Assembly (NCBI RefSeq): GCF_001870435.1
Contig: NZ_MDDR01000035.1
Span: 266,001 to 330,000, forward strand
DNA: 64,000 nt
Source of the DNA: Pseudomonas costantinii
GTDB lineage: Bacteria; Pseudomonadota; Gammaproteobacteria; Pseudomonadales; Pseudomonadaceae
Direction: 5' to 3'
Positions within the stretch are counted from its first letter, which is position 1; each line of letters starts with the position of its first letter. A program made the translations under genes and the position numbers. Under the pieces are notes generated by a model. It made no database searches. It was not told the DNA's origin and saw only the letters and a program-made list of their open reading frames with translations. Of the stretch, positions 20,726-29,374 are shown one piece after another.

Positions 20726-21643
20726 GTGGCTCAGGTCAAACGTATCCGTCGCAACGTCAGCGGTATCATTCTGCTCGATAAGCCCATTGGCTTTACCTCC
20801 AATGCTGCGCTGCAGAAGGTCCGCTGGCTGCTCAATGCCGAAAAGGCAGGGCACACCGGCAGCCTCGATCCCCTTGCCACCGGCGTTCTGCCGTTGTGCT
20901 TCGGCGAGGCCACCAAGTTCTCGCAATACCTGCTCGATTCCGACAAGGGGTACGAAACCCTGATGCAACTGGGCAAGACCACCACCACGGCAGATGCTGA
21001 AGGTGATGTTTTGCAGGTTCGCGACGTGACCGTTGGTCGTGCTGAAATCGAAGCTGCTTTACCCGGTTTTCGTGGGCAAATCAGTCAGATACCTCCGATG
21101 TACTCGGCCCTTAAGCGCGACGGGCAGCCTCTTTACAAGCTGGCACGTGCGGGCGAAGTAGTGGAGCGTGAACCGCGTTCTGTTACTATTGCGCGCTTGG
21201 AATTGCTTGCCTGTGAAGGCGACACTGCCCGCTTGGCCGTGGACTGCAGCAAAGGCACCTATATCCGTACCCTAGTGGAAGATATCGGTGAACAGCTCGG
21301 TTGCGGCGCGTACGTTGCAGAGCTGCGACGCACACAGGCCGGCCCATTCAGCTTGGCCCAGACGGTTACGCTGGAAGAGTTGGAAGCGGTACACGCCGAA
21401 GGCGGCAATGAAGCAGTTGATCGCTTCCTGATGCCATCGGACAGCGGTTTGCTGGATTGGCCGTTGTTGCACTTTTCGGAGCACAGCGCGTTCTACTGGC
21501 TCAACGGCCAGCCGGTACGTGCCCCGGATGCCCCGAAATTCGGCATGGTGCGAGTACAGGATCATAACGGTCGCTTTATCGGTATCGGTGAAGTGAGCGA
21601 AGACGGGCGCATCGCGCCGCGTCGACTGATTCGGTCAGAATGA
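20726..21643 (+). CDS. truB: tRNA pseudouridine-55 synthase TruB
   Basis: Makes pseudouridine 55 in the T loop of tRNAs. 305 residues. The catalytic aspartate lies in GSLDPLATGVLPLCFGEATK (about residues 46-65), near the N-terminal GIILLDKPIGFTSN motif; a C-terminal PUA-type RNA-binding domain follows (about 250-305). The start is GTG at 20726, with AAGGAG upstream overlapping the rbfA end. Confidence 0.96.
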   Translation: MAQVKRIRRNVSGIILLDKPIGFTSNAALQKVRWLLNAEKAGHTGSLDPLATGVLPLCFGEATKFSQYLLDSDKGYETLMQLGKTTTTADAEGDVLQVRDVTVGRAEIEAALPGFRGQISQIPPMYSALKRDGQPLYKLARAGEVVEREPRSVTIARLELLACEGDTARLAVDCSKGTYIRTLVEDIGEQLGCGAYVAELRRTQAGPFSLAQTVTLEELEAVHAEGGNEAVDRFLMPSDSGLLDWPLLHFSEHSAFYWLNGQPVRAPDAPKFGMVRVQDHNGRFIGIGEVSEDGRIAPRRLIRSE

Positions 21644-21758
21644 CCGAACGAGTGTGGCTGTTAACAGGCACGGTCAACACTCATTTTTAGATACAGGGAT
21701 TTGTCCCTGGCCTGTTGAAACTGCCCTTTGGGTGGTTTCCTGAAAAAAGGATTGCCTC

Positions 21759-22028
21759 ATGGCTCTCGACGTTCAAGAAAAAGCACAAATCGTAGCTGAC
21801 TATCAGCAAGCTGTTGGTGACACTGGTTCGCCAGAAGTGCAAGTTGCACTGCTGACCCACAACATCAACAAGCTGCAAGGTCACTTCAAGGCCAACGGTA
21901 AAGATCACCACTCCCGTCGTGGTCTGATCCGCATGGTAAACCAGCGCCGTAAGCTGCTGGACTACCTGAAAGGCAAGGATCTGGGTCGTTATCAGACTCT
22001 GATCGGTCGCCTGGGTCTGCGTCGCTAA
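21759..22028 (+). CDS. rpsO: 30S ribosomal protein S15
   Basis: Primary 16S-binding ribosomal protein. 89 residues, exactly the family size, with the signature LTHNINKLQGHFKANGKDHHSRRGL (shown in part: GDTGSPEVQVALLTHNIN). The 115-base gap from truB contains an inverted repeat GAGTGT...ACACTC followed by ATTTTT (truB terminator candidate) and a small hairpin CAGGGA/TCCCTG at 21693-21708. Either could belong to the S15 autoregulatory leader known in enterobacteria. pnp follows, as in E. coli. Confidence 0.97.
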   Translation: MALDVQEKAQIVADYQQAVGDTGSPEVQVALLTHNINKLQGHFKANGKDHHSRRGLIRMVNQRRKLLDYLKGKDLGRYQTLIGRLGLRR

Positions 22029-22222
22029 TAAGCGATTGCGCTAGAGGTTGGTTGTCTGCCGTGTGTCAGTGGGATTCCCGCTGGCCCATGGTAGGCTCCC
22101 AGCCTCAAGTTTTATCTGGATACACGTTTTACCCTGGACGAAGGCCGGGCCGACTCCCGACATTGCCCAAGAATTTCGCAAGAAGACAAGTTCCCCAAGA
22201 GCCACAAAGAAGGTAGGACACC

Positions 22223-24328
22223 GTGAACCCGGTTATCAAAAAATTTCAATTCGGTCAGTCGACCGTTACCCTCGAGACAGGCCGTATCGCCCGTCAAGCC
22301 TCCGGCGCAGTGCTGGTTACCGTTGACGATGACGTTACCGTATTGGTGACCGTTGTTGGCGCCAAGACCGCTGACCCAAGCAAAGGCTTCTTCCCTCTTT
22401 CCGTCCACTACCAGGAAAAGACTTACGCTGCCGGTAAGATCCCTGGCGGTTTCTTCAAGCGCGAAGGCCGTCCTTCCGAGAAAGAAACCCTGACCTCCCG
22501 ACTGATCGACCGTCCGATCCGTCCGCTGTTCCCAGAAGGCTTCATGAACGAAGTGCAGGTTGTCTGCACCGTCGTTTCCACCAGCAAGAAGACCGATCCG
22601 GACATCGCTGCGATGATCGGTACCTCGGCTGCCCTGGCCATCTCCGGTATTCCTTTCGATGGCCCAATCGGCGCTGCCCGCGTTGCTTTCCACGAAAGCA
22701 CCGGCTACCTGTTGAACCCGACTTACGAGCAACAGAAAGCTTCGAGCCTGGACATGGTCGTTGCCGGTACCTCGGAAGCCGTGTTGATGGTTGAATCGGA
22801 AGCCAAAGAGCTGACCGAAGACCAGATGCTGGGCGCTGTACTGTTCGCCCACGACGAGTTCCAGGCTGTCATCAAGGCCGTCACCGAGCTGGCTGCTGAA
22901 GCTGCCAAGCCAACCTGGACCTGGGCTCCACAAGCTGAAGCCACTGAACTGCTGGGCGCTATCCGCTCCGAGTTCGGCGCTGCCATCTCCGACGCCTACA
23001 CCATCACCATCAAGGCCGACCGTTACGCTCGCCTGGGTGAGCTGAAGGATCAGGTCGTTGCCAAGCTGTCCGGTGAAGAAGGCCAACCTTCTTCCAGCGA
23101 AGTCAAAGCAGCATTCGGTGAAATCGAATACCGCACCGTTCGCGAAAACATCGTTAACGGCAAGCCACGTATCGACGGTCGCGACACTCGTACCGTACGT
23201 CCGCTGAACATCGAAGTCGGCGTTCTGCCGAAGACTCACGGTTCGGCACTGTTCACCCGTGGTGAAACCCAGGCTCTGGTAGTCGCGACTCTGGGCACTG
23301 CCCGTGACGCACAACTGCTGGACACCTTGGAAGGCGAGAAAAAAGACCCGTTCATGCTGCACTACAACTTCCCTCCGTTCTCGGTAGGCGAGTGTGGTCG
23401 CATGGGTGGTGCTGGTCGTCGCGAAATCGGCCACGGCCGTCTGGCTCGTCGTTCGATTGCCGCCATGCTGCCAGCTGCTGACGTATTCCCGTACACCATC
23501 CGTGTTGTGTCGGAAATCACTGAGTCCAACGGTTCCAGCTCCATGGCTTCGGTCTGCGGTGCTTCCCTGGCTCTGATGGATGCCGGTGTACCGATGAAAG
23601 CGCCGGTTGCTGGTATCGCCATGGGTCTGGTTAAAGAAGGCGAGAAGTTCGCCATCCTGACCGACATCCTGGGTGATGAAGACCACTTGGGCGACATGGA
23701 CTTCAAAGTAGCCGGTACCGCTAAAGGTGTTACCGCGCTGCAGATGGACATCAAGATCAAAGGCATCACCGAAGAAATCATGGAGATTGCTCTGGGCCAA
23801 GCCCTGGAAGCGCGCCTGAACATCCTCGGTCAGATGAACCAGATCATTGGTCAGTCCCGCACCGAACTGTCGGAAAATGCTCCGACCATGATCGCGATGA
23901 AAATCGACACCGACAAAATCCGTGATGTTATCGGTAAAGGCGGCGCGACCATTCGTGCGATCTGTGAAGAGACCAAGGCTTCGATCGACATCGAAGACGA
24001 CGGTTCGATCAAGATCTTCGGCGAAACCAAGGAAGCTGCTGAAGCTGCACGTCAGCGCGTCCTGGGCATCACCGCTGAGGCTGAGATCGGCAAGATCTAT
24101 GTCGGTAAAGTTGAGCGCATCGTCGACTTCGGCGCATTCGTCAACATCCTGCCGGGCAAAGACGGTCTGGTTCACATCTCCATGCTGAGCGACGCTCGCG
24201 TTGAGAAAGTGACCGACATTCTGAAAGAAGGCCAGGAAGTGGAAGTGCTGGTACTGGACGTGGACAACCGCGGTCGTATCAAGCTGTCCATCAAGGACGT
24301 AGCAGCAGCCAAGGCATCGGGCGTTTAA
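22223..24328 (+). CDS. pnp: Polyribonucleotide nucleotidyltransferase (PNPase)
   Basis: Phosphorolytic 3'-5' exoribonuclease of the RNA degradosome. 701 residues. Two RNase PH-like domains (about 10-240 and 310-550) are joined by an alpha domain; the KH domain has IRDVIGKGGATIRAI (about 565) and the S1 domain begins GKIYVGKVERIVDFGAFV (about 620). The start is GTG at 22223 (MNPVIKKFQFGQ) with GAAGGTAGG upstream. The 194-base gap after rpsO contains hairpin-forming sequence (for example CAGTGGGA/TTCCCGCTG near 22070) that could be the RNase III processing site known in E. coli pnp autoregulation. Confidence 0.97.
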   Translation: MNPVIKKFQFGQSTVTLETGRIARQASGAVLVTVDDDVTVLVTVVGAKTADPSKGFFPLSVHYQEKTYAAGKIPGGFFKREGRPSEKETLTSRLIDRPIRPLFPEGFMNEVQVVCTVVSTSKKTDPDIAAMIGTSAALAISGIPFDGPIGAARVAFHESTGYLLNPTYEQQKASSLDMVVAGTSEAVLMVESEAKELTEDQMLGAVLFAHDEFQAVIKAVTELAAEAAKPTWTWAPQAEATELLGAIRSEFGAAISDAYTITIKADRYARLGELKDQVVAKLSGEEGQPSSSEVKAAFGEIEYRTVRENIVNGKPRIDGRDTRTVRPLNIEVGVLPKTHGSALFTRGETQALVVATLGTARDAQLLDTLEGEKKDPFMLHYNFPPFSVGECGRMGGAGRREIGHGRLARRSIAAMLPAADVFPYTIRVVSEITESNGSSSMASVCGASLALMDAGVPMKAPVAGIAMGLVKEGEKFAILTDILGDEDHLGDMDFKVAGTAKGVTALQMDIKIKGITEEIMEIALGQALEARLNILGQMNQIIGQSRTELSENAPTMIAMKIDTDKIRDVIGKGGATIRAICEETKASIDIEDDGSIKIFGETKEAAEAARQRVLGITAEAEIGKIYVGKVERIVDFGAFVNILPGKDGLVHISMLSDARVEKVTDILKEGQEVEVLVLDVDNRGRIKLSIKDVAAAKASGV

Positions 24329-24355
24329 TTACCCGCAGGCTTTACGCTGAAAAAG

Positions 24356-24379
24356 AGGACCCTTCGGGGTCCTTTTTTT
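24356..24379 (+). terminator. Rho-independent terminator after pnp
   Basis: Stem AGGACCC/GGGTCCT with a UUCG-type tetraloop and a run of T. A textbook terminator for the rpsO-pnp transcript. Confidence 0.9.
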
Positions 24380-24430
24380 ATGGGGGACGGAAAGTGATGG
24401 AAAATCAGCCGTTTATCCATCTGCAAAACC

Positions 24431-24472
24431 TGCAAGTTGCATGCAGGCATCACCCTCTTCATGCAAGTTGCA
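24431..24472 (+). promoter_or_regulatory. Twin palindromes, probable enhancer-binding-protein sites
   Basis: Two identical 11-base palindromes, TGCAAGTTGCA, at 24431-24441 and 24462-24472. They are 31 bases apart centre to centre, about three DNA turns, and lie 70-110 bases upstream of a sigma-54 promoter. This is the standard arrangement for an upstream activating sequence. I do not recognise the regulator. It is not the TGTTAC type seen near crcZ. Confidence 0.55.
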
Positions 24473-24538
24473 CGATTTCAAAAGTTGAATGAATTCATAA
24501 CCTATTGTTTTTGAAGGGGATTATTGATTTATAAAACT

Positions 24539-24554
24539 TGGCACAACGCCTGCA
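24539..24554 (+). promoter_or_regulatory. Sigma-54 (RpoN) -24/-12 promoter of the BON-domain gene
   Basis: TGGCACAACGCCTGCA has the invariant GG (24540-24541) and GC (24552-24553) exactly 10 bases apart and matches TGGCAC-N5-TTGC closely (CTGC at -12). A start of transcription near 24565 would give a leader of about 59 bases before the ATG at 24624. Confidence 0.65.
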
Positions 24555-24623
24555 ACAGTACTGGTAACCCTGCGGCATTAACGTTGAAACGCTGCAGACC
24601 TTCGAAAAACAGGAGTTACTCGT

Positions 24624-24971
24624 ATGAAGAAGTTCGCTATCGCTGCTGCAACTGCCACCGCGCTGACCCTGACCATGGCTAACGTTGCGTTCGCCCAAAC
24701 TTCCCAGGCTCCAATGGTTGTCGCCGCCGGTGAAGTGACCAAGGCCAAGGAAGCGACCTCCGACACCTGGATCACTACCAAGGTGAAAAGTGACCTGGTA
24801 ACCGAGAAAGGCATTCCTGGCACCGACATCAAAGTCGAAACCAACAAAGGCGTAGTTTCCCTGTCGTCGACCGTCGCAGTGACCGAAGCGCAGAAAACTA
24901 CAGCGGTGAACATCACCAAGCAAATCAAAGGCGTTAAAGCTGTATCGGCCGACGGCCTGAAAGCAGAGTAA
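24624..24971 (+). CDS. Periplasmic BON-domain protein (OsmY-like)
   Basis: 115-residue exported protein. A signal peptide (MKKFAIAAATATALTLTMAN..AFA, cleavage near residue 24) precedes one BON domain (about 45-113, with TWITTKVKSDLV and GVVSLSSTV). BON domains bind phospholipid membranes; OsmY-type proteins are stress-induced periplasmic factors. The gene stands alone between the pnp terminator and a hairpin, with a sigma-54 promoter and twin palindromes upstream, so it is probably controlled by an RpoN-dependent activator. The exact role is unknown; it appears to be the counterpart of PA4739. Confidence 0.85.
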   Translation: MKKFAIAAATATALTLTMANVAFAQTSQAPMVVAAGEVTKAKEATSDTWITTKVKSDLVTEKGIPGTDIKVETNKGVVSLSSTVAVTEAQKTTAVNITKQIKGVKAVSADGLKAE

Positions 24972-25079
24972 CGCTTAACAATTCGTCTGAACTGAATGGC
25001 GGCGGCGGCGGGTGAGCTAGATATCCACCCAATGCACCTCTGGCGTTCATGCGACCGACCACACGGATGTGGTTATTAC

Positions 25080-25112
25080 AGGCCCCGGCACTTGTGTCGG
25101 GGCCTGTTCTAT
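25080..25112 (+). terminator. Hairpin after the BON gene
   Basis: Stem AGGCCCCG/CGGGGCCT around GCACTTGTGT, followed by GTTCT, about 110 bases after the BON stop. Probable transcription end for that gene. Confidence 0.55.
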
Positions 25113-25149
25113 TGTGGGAAGAAATACATTTCGTAGGTATATGAAAATC

Positions 25150-25244
25150 AAATGTGGGAGCGGGCTTGCCCGCGAATACGGAGTGTCAGTCGACATCTAC
25201 ATGACTGATCCACCGCCTTCGCGGGCAAGCCCGCTCCCACATTT
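25150..25244. repeat. REP doublet (REPIN) of the Pseudomonas fluorescens type
   Basis: Two perfect 27-base inverted copies (25150-25176 and 25218-25244) of a sequence containing GTGGGAGCGGGCTTGCCCGC, separated by 41 bases. Each arm contains its own GC palindrome. This is the classic extragenic palindrome pair mobilised by RAYT transposases, placed between the convergent BON and DUF748 genes. No RAYT gene is in the window. Confidence 0.85.
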
Positions 25245-25264
25245 AGATTTGTGCTGGTCGCCGG

Positions 25265-28213
25265 TTACTCAGCATCTAGATGCATCGGTGTTACCACTCG
25301 ACCATCCTTCTCTGCCTGCCCCAGGTTTGCATCAATGAAGTACACCCGGTCATCCTCCAGTTGGCCTTTGTCCACCAGGTAGTCCTTGATGGTGCTGGCC
25401 CGGTCCTGGCCCAACTGGCGCAGCAGAACATCACTGGCGCTCCAGAACTTGATTATCCCGTCGCGCAGTTTCGCGGTGCGGTCATCGCTGCTCAGGTCCT
25501 TCCATTCGGCCGGTGGTTGCTGTTTCAGGCGGGTACGGTAGATGCCTTCCAGTAATGGCGCCTTTTCCTTCTCAGGTACGACAAGCAACGACGCTTGGGC
25601 CGGGACTTTGTCGCCACGACGCTGAAGGATTTTGTAGTAGTTGTATTGATATTCACGTTCCAGGCGTTGCGCGGCGAGGAACGGGCCATCACTGCTGGCG
25701 GCGGCCGTGCCTTCGATTTCCAGGCGCAGGGCTGGGCGTTCTTTCAGCGCTTTTGCCAAGCTGTTCAGAGCGCCTTCGGCGTCCTTGCTCAAATCGCTGG
25801 AGCCAGCGGCGAAGGACACATTACCCAGGTCTTCCGAGCCCCCCCCGGTCAGCAGCCCACCTATAAACTTGAACGGCGCGGTCGCTGCGCGTACCACCAG
25901 GTTGCGCAGGGTCTGCCAAACGATCGGCATCACGCTGAATTGCGGGTTGTTCAAGTCGCCGGTCACTGGCAGCTCGATGGAAATTTTTCCGTCGCTGTCT
26001 TTGAGCAGCGCGATCGCCAGGCGAATCGGCAGGTCCACGGCATCGGTGCTGTCGACTTTTTCACCCAATTGCAGTTGTTCAATCACTACTTTGTTTTCGG
26101 CCTTCAATTGGCCCTTGGTGATCACATAGTGCAGGTCGAGATTGAGGCGGCCTTTGCGGATTCGGAAACCGGCAAATTTGCCGGAATACGGCGTCAATGT
26201 CGTCAGCTCGACACGTTTGAAGCTGGTGGCGATATCCAGCGCCGCCATCGGGTCAAACGGGTTCACGCTGCCTTTGATGGTCACTGGCGCGTAGCGATCC
26301 ACCTTGCCGTTGATGTCGACGCTGGCCGGTTTGGCCTGGCGACTGTCAATCGTACCGATCTGCCCGTTGAGTTGTTGAATGGCAGTGGCGAAGTTGGGTG
26401 TGAGGCTGAAGTCTGCAAAGTTGGCCGAGCCGTCATTGATCGCAATCTGTCCGATATGAATGGCCAAAGGTTTGTCTTTACTTGCCACAGGCTTGGCCGC
26501 TGATTTGGCGCCACTGTTGGCCGGTTGCGGAATCAACAAGTCGTCGATGTTGGTGGTGCGGTCATCGTTGATCATGAAACGCGCATACGGCTGCTGCAGG
26601 TTAACCTTGTCGATCGACAGGCTTTGGCCATGCTGATAGTTCACGCCCTCCAGCACCAGGCGCTGCCATTTGAGGAAGTCACGGGTCTTGAGGGTGTCCA
26701 GGGTATGCAGTTGGTCGACCTGAGCGCGGCCGGTGACCTGAAGGGCCAATGGCTCAGTGCTTTTCAGGTTCACATCCAGATTGCTACCCAGCATGCCGCT
26801 TCGCAGTTCCAGGCGAATGAAAGGGCTGATATAGGACTGAGCGACCCGCAGGTCGATGTCCTGAGTGTTTACCTTCAGTTTGGCGCTGACCGGGTTGAGG
26901 TTGACCTCGCCAGTTGCCAGGATCTTGCCTTGCTTGCCCAGACCGGTGTCGACCTTCAAGGTAAAGGGGCTCTGATTAAGGCTGTCGAAGTTCTGCACGT
27001 CGACGTTCAACGGGCCCAGCTCCAGCGCTACCGCAGGTTTGACTTGGCGGTCGGCCAGATGCACTTGGTAGTTGCGAAGCTGTACATCCTTGAGCAGCAC
27101 TTGCCATGGCTTGCTGGGCGCTGCGGGTTCAACTTTTGGTGAATCGGCGGTTGCGGGTGTGGTGGCAGGTTCCGGCGCCTTGGCGACTGGCTTGCTCGGT
27201 TGGCTGGCGAACAATTTCTGCCAGTCCAGTTGCCCATCGGCCTCGCGGGCAGCCCAGGTTTCCAGCTTGTTACTGCGAATTTTGCCGACAATGACCTGCT
27301 GCTTGGCGAGGTCCACCGTGGTGTCGCTGACGTCCAGGCGTTCCAGGCGCACCAAAGGCCGGCCATCCGGAGCCTTGATAGCAAAAGGCGCGATGCTGGC
27401 TGCAGTGTTAGTCAGGTTCAGTTCAGTTTCTTTGGCCAGGCTGAATTTGTAGTTGGTGCTGAAGTTGAGCACACCGTCTTCAAGCACCAGTGGTACAGCG
27501 TCACGTACATACGGCCACCAGGCTTTCATCTTGCCATCGGTGACTTTCAGCGTGCCCTCGGAGGTGATTGGCTCCAGGCTGAAATTGCCTTTCCAGTCGA
27601 TTTGTCCACCTTCTGGGCCGGCGGCCACCAAGGTCATGTCGGCGTTGTCTTCTGGCAACGTGCTGAGGTTTTTCAGCTCGAAGTCGAGTTTGTCGTAGAG
27701 AAACTCGATGGGTTCGCTGGGGCGTAAATCTTGAAAGTGTACGTAACCGCCCGCCAGTTGAATGCGGTCAATGCGCAGTGGGAACGGTTTGGCGTTTGGA
27801 TCGGTCGGGGTTGGTTCACTTGGAGGCAGTTTAAATAACTGCGCCAGATTCAGTTGGCCGGACTTGTCGAACAATAGCTCGGTCTTTGGCTTGTCCAGTT
27901 GTATATCAGCCAGGTGCAGGGCGAGGGTCCAGAGACTGTCGATCTGCAAGTTGGCGTAGAGGCGCTCGAAGCCTATCTGTTCCTTGCCGGGATCGCCGAT
28001 CTTCAGGCCCCACAGCGTCAGCTCCAGGCTGAACGGGTTGAGCTCAATCCGCTCGATGCGCGCCGGCACCGTGGCGTAATTGGCCAACTGTTGGTTGGCA
28101 ATGCGAAGGGCAATGCCCGGCAGAATCAAAAAGCCCAGCAAGCTGTACAGAGCAAGGGCAGTCAACAAGGCGCCTATGGCGCGAATCAATCCTTTGGGCA
28201 TGGGTGACGCCAT
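25265..28213 (-). CDS. Large AsmA-like DUF748 envelope protein
   Basis: 982-residue protein with one N-terminal membrane anchor (about residues 8-32) and a long periplasmic body made of AsmA/DUF748-type repeats, with Pro/Ala-rich linkers near 350-375 and 585-605. The last ~180 residues (from SDLSKDAEGALNSLAKALK) resemble an OmpA-like region with an EIEGTAAASSDG segment. AsmA-family proteins are implicated in lipid movement and envelope integrity; the role of this one is not known. Start ambiguous: ATG at 28213 or 28201 (MPKGLIRA), neither with a strong ribosome binding site. Confidence 0.8.
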   Translation of the reverse strand: MASPMPKGLIRAIGALLTALALYSLLGFLILPGIALRIANQQLANYATVPARIERIELNPFSLELTLWGLKIGDPGKEQIGFERLYANLQIDSLWTLALHLADIQLDKPKTELLFDKSGQLNLAQLFKLPPSEPTPTDPNAKPFPLRIDRIQLAGGYVHFQDLRPSEPIEFLYDKLDFELKNLSTLPEDNADMTLVAAGPEGGQIDWKGNFSLEPITSEGTLKVTDGKMKAWWPYVRDAVPLVLEDGVLNFSTNYKFSLAKETELNLTNTAASIAPFAIKAPDGRPLVRLERLDVSDTTVDLAKQQVIVGKIRSNKLETWAAREADGQLDWQKLFASQPSKPVAKAPEPATTPATADSPKVEPAAPSKPWQVLLKDVQLRNYQVHLADRQVKPAVALELGPLNVDVQNFDSLNQSPFTLKVDTGLGKQGKILATGEVNLNPVSAKLKVNTQDIDLRVAQSYISPFIRLELRSGMLGSNLDVNLKSTEPLALQVTGRAQVDQLHTLDTLKTRDFLKWQRLVLEGVNYQHGQSLSIDKVNLQQPYARFMINDDRTTNIDDLLIPQPANSGAKSAAKPVASKDKPLAIHIGQIAINDGSANFADFSLTPNFATAIQQLNGQIGTIDSRQAKPASVDINGKVDRYAPVTIKGSVNPFDPMAALDIATSFKRVELTTLTPYSGKFAGFRIRKGRLNLDLHYVITKGQLKAENKVVIEQLQLGEKVDSTDAVDLPIRLAIALLKDSDGKISIELPVTGDLNNPQFSVMPIVWQTLRNLVVRAATAPFKFIGGLLTGGGSEDLGNVSFAAGSSDLSKDAEGALNSLAKALKERPALRLEIEGTAAASSDGPFLAAQRLEREYQYNYYKILQRRGDKVPAQASLLVVPEKEKAPLLEGIYRTRLKQQPPAEWKDLSSDDRTAKLRDGIIKFWSASDVLLRQLGQDRASTIKDYLVDKGQLEDDRVYFIDANLGQAEKDGRVVTPMHLDAE

Positions 28214-28288
28214 CTATGTCGAACGAGAGTGCCTTGGAGTATGGCACGGGTTTTCGGTTCCGAAGAGCTTGGCTTTTTGAGACAAGTC

Positions 28289-29305
28289 TTACAGTTGCAG
28301 AATCAGCGTTTTCAACGGCGGCTGCTGGTCTTGTGAGGGAAAGTCGACCCCCGGCGTCATGATTTGCCAGTCGCGTACCGGGCGACCGGCTTTTTCTGCG
28401 CAACGCAGCACCTGTTCACGCCAGTCATCCATGCTGACCTTCGCCAGGTTGTTGCAGCAGATCAGCACGCCATTATCGGCGGTCGCCAGCAACGCGGGCT
28501 TGAGCAAGCTTTGATAGTCGCGCAACAGGTCGACGGTGCCGAAGGCACTCTTGGCCCAGGCCGGTGGGTCGAGCAATACCAGGTCATATTGGCGTTGCTC
28601 AAGGCGCGGATAACTCGGTAGTTTTTGGCCGCGACGCTGGGTGATCGGCAGGCCCGCCAGCTGGCGAATCGCTGGGAAGTAGTCGGACTGCACGAAATTC
28701 ATTGCCGGTAATTGCGGATTCAGCAGGCCGTTTTCGCGCCCAACCGCCAGGTTGCCTTCGGCGAAGTCCAGGTTGCACACCTCGCGGGCGCCACCGGCTG
28801 CCGCGCTCAGGCCCACGCCGCAGGTGTAGGCGAACAGGTTCAACACACTTTTGCCGGCACTGTTGTTTTTGACCCAGCCGCGGGTGTTGCGCAGGTCGAG
28901 GAACAGCAACGGGTCTTGCCCTGCGTGACGCCCACGTACACGGTAATTGAGGCCCCATTCGTGGCCGACCAAGTCTTCCAGTGCGGCAGGTTCTGCACGG
29001 TACACCGTGTCTTCACGGTCGATTCGCGAGTTGCCACGGGAGCGATCGTTGTAGACCAGCAGCAGCTCGAGCCCGATGTACTGGTTGATCAGTTGATGCA
29101 GGTCCAACAGGTCCGCCGTTTCCAGGGACTGGTGGAAACTCTGCACCAGCAGTTGCGGGCCGTAGCGGTCGATTGTCAGGCCGCCGGCGCCTTCCTGGCT
29201 GCCGTGGAACAGGCGGTAGCAGTCGGTGCCCTGGGCATGCAGCTCACTGATCAGGTCTTGGCGATGATCGAGGGCGGCGCGCAGCGCCTGATTCAAGGGA
29301 GACAT
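28289..29305 (-). CDS. SAM-dependent RNA methyltransferase, RlmI/RlmK-like
   Basis: 338 residues. A short N-terminal PUA-like segment is followed by a Rossmann methyltransferase domain with the SAM motif VLNLFAYTCGVGLSAAAGGA (about 160-180) and the NPPY-type motif LLDPPAWAKS (about 245-255), as in 23S rRNA cytosine-5 methyltransferases of the RlmI/RlmK C-terminal type. The exact modified base cannot be told from sequence. It shares strand with the DUF748 and DUF2236 genes, with short gaps between, so may be cotranscribed with them. Confidence 0.85.
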   Translation of the reverse strand: MSPLNQALRAALDHRQDLISELHAQGTDCYRLFHGSQEGAGGLTIDRYGPQLLVQSFHQSLETADLLDLHQLINQYIGLELLLVYNDRSRGNSRIDREDTVYRAEPAALEDLVGHEWGLNYRVRGRHAGQDPLLFLDLRNTRGWVKNNSAGKSVLNLFAYTCGVGLSAAAGGAREVCNLDFAEGNLAVGRENGLLNPQLPAMNFVQSDYFPAIRQLAGLPITQRRGQKLPSYPRLEQRQYDLVLLDPPAWAKSAFGTVDLLRDYQSLLKPALLATADNGVLICCNNLAKVSMDDWREQVLRCAEKAGRPVRDWQIMTPGVDFPSQDQQPPLKTLILQL

Positions 29306-29374
29306 AGAGCGCGCCTTGCTTGCTGGTAAATGAGGGAAATGCGGGCGCGGAGTTTAACAGCTATAAGCCGCCGT

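Noticed and set aside
22112..24175. 687-codon frame antisense to pnp
   Set aside because: Opposite a certain gene and rich in Gly/Phe/Asp as expected of a reverse shadow.
25595..26503. 302-codon plus-strand frame inside the DUF748 gene
   Set aside because: Opposite a large conserved envelope gene, no ribosome binding site, no recognisable domain.
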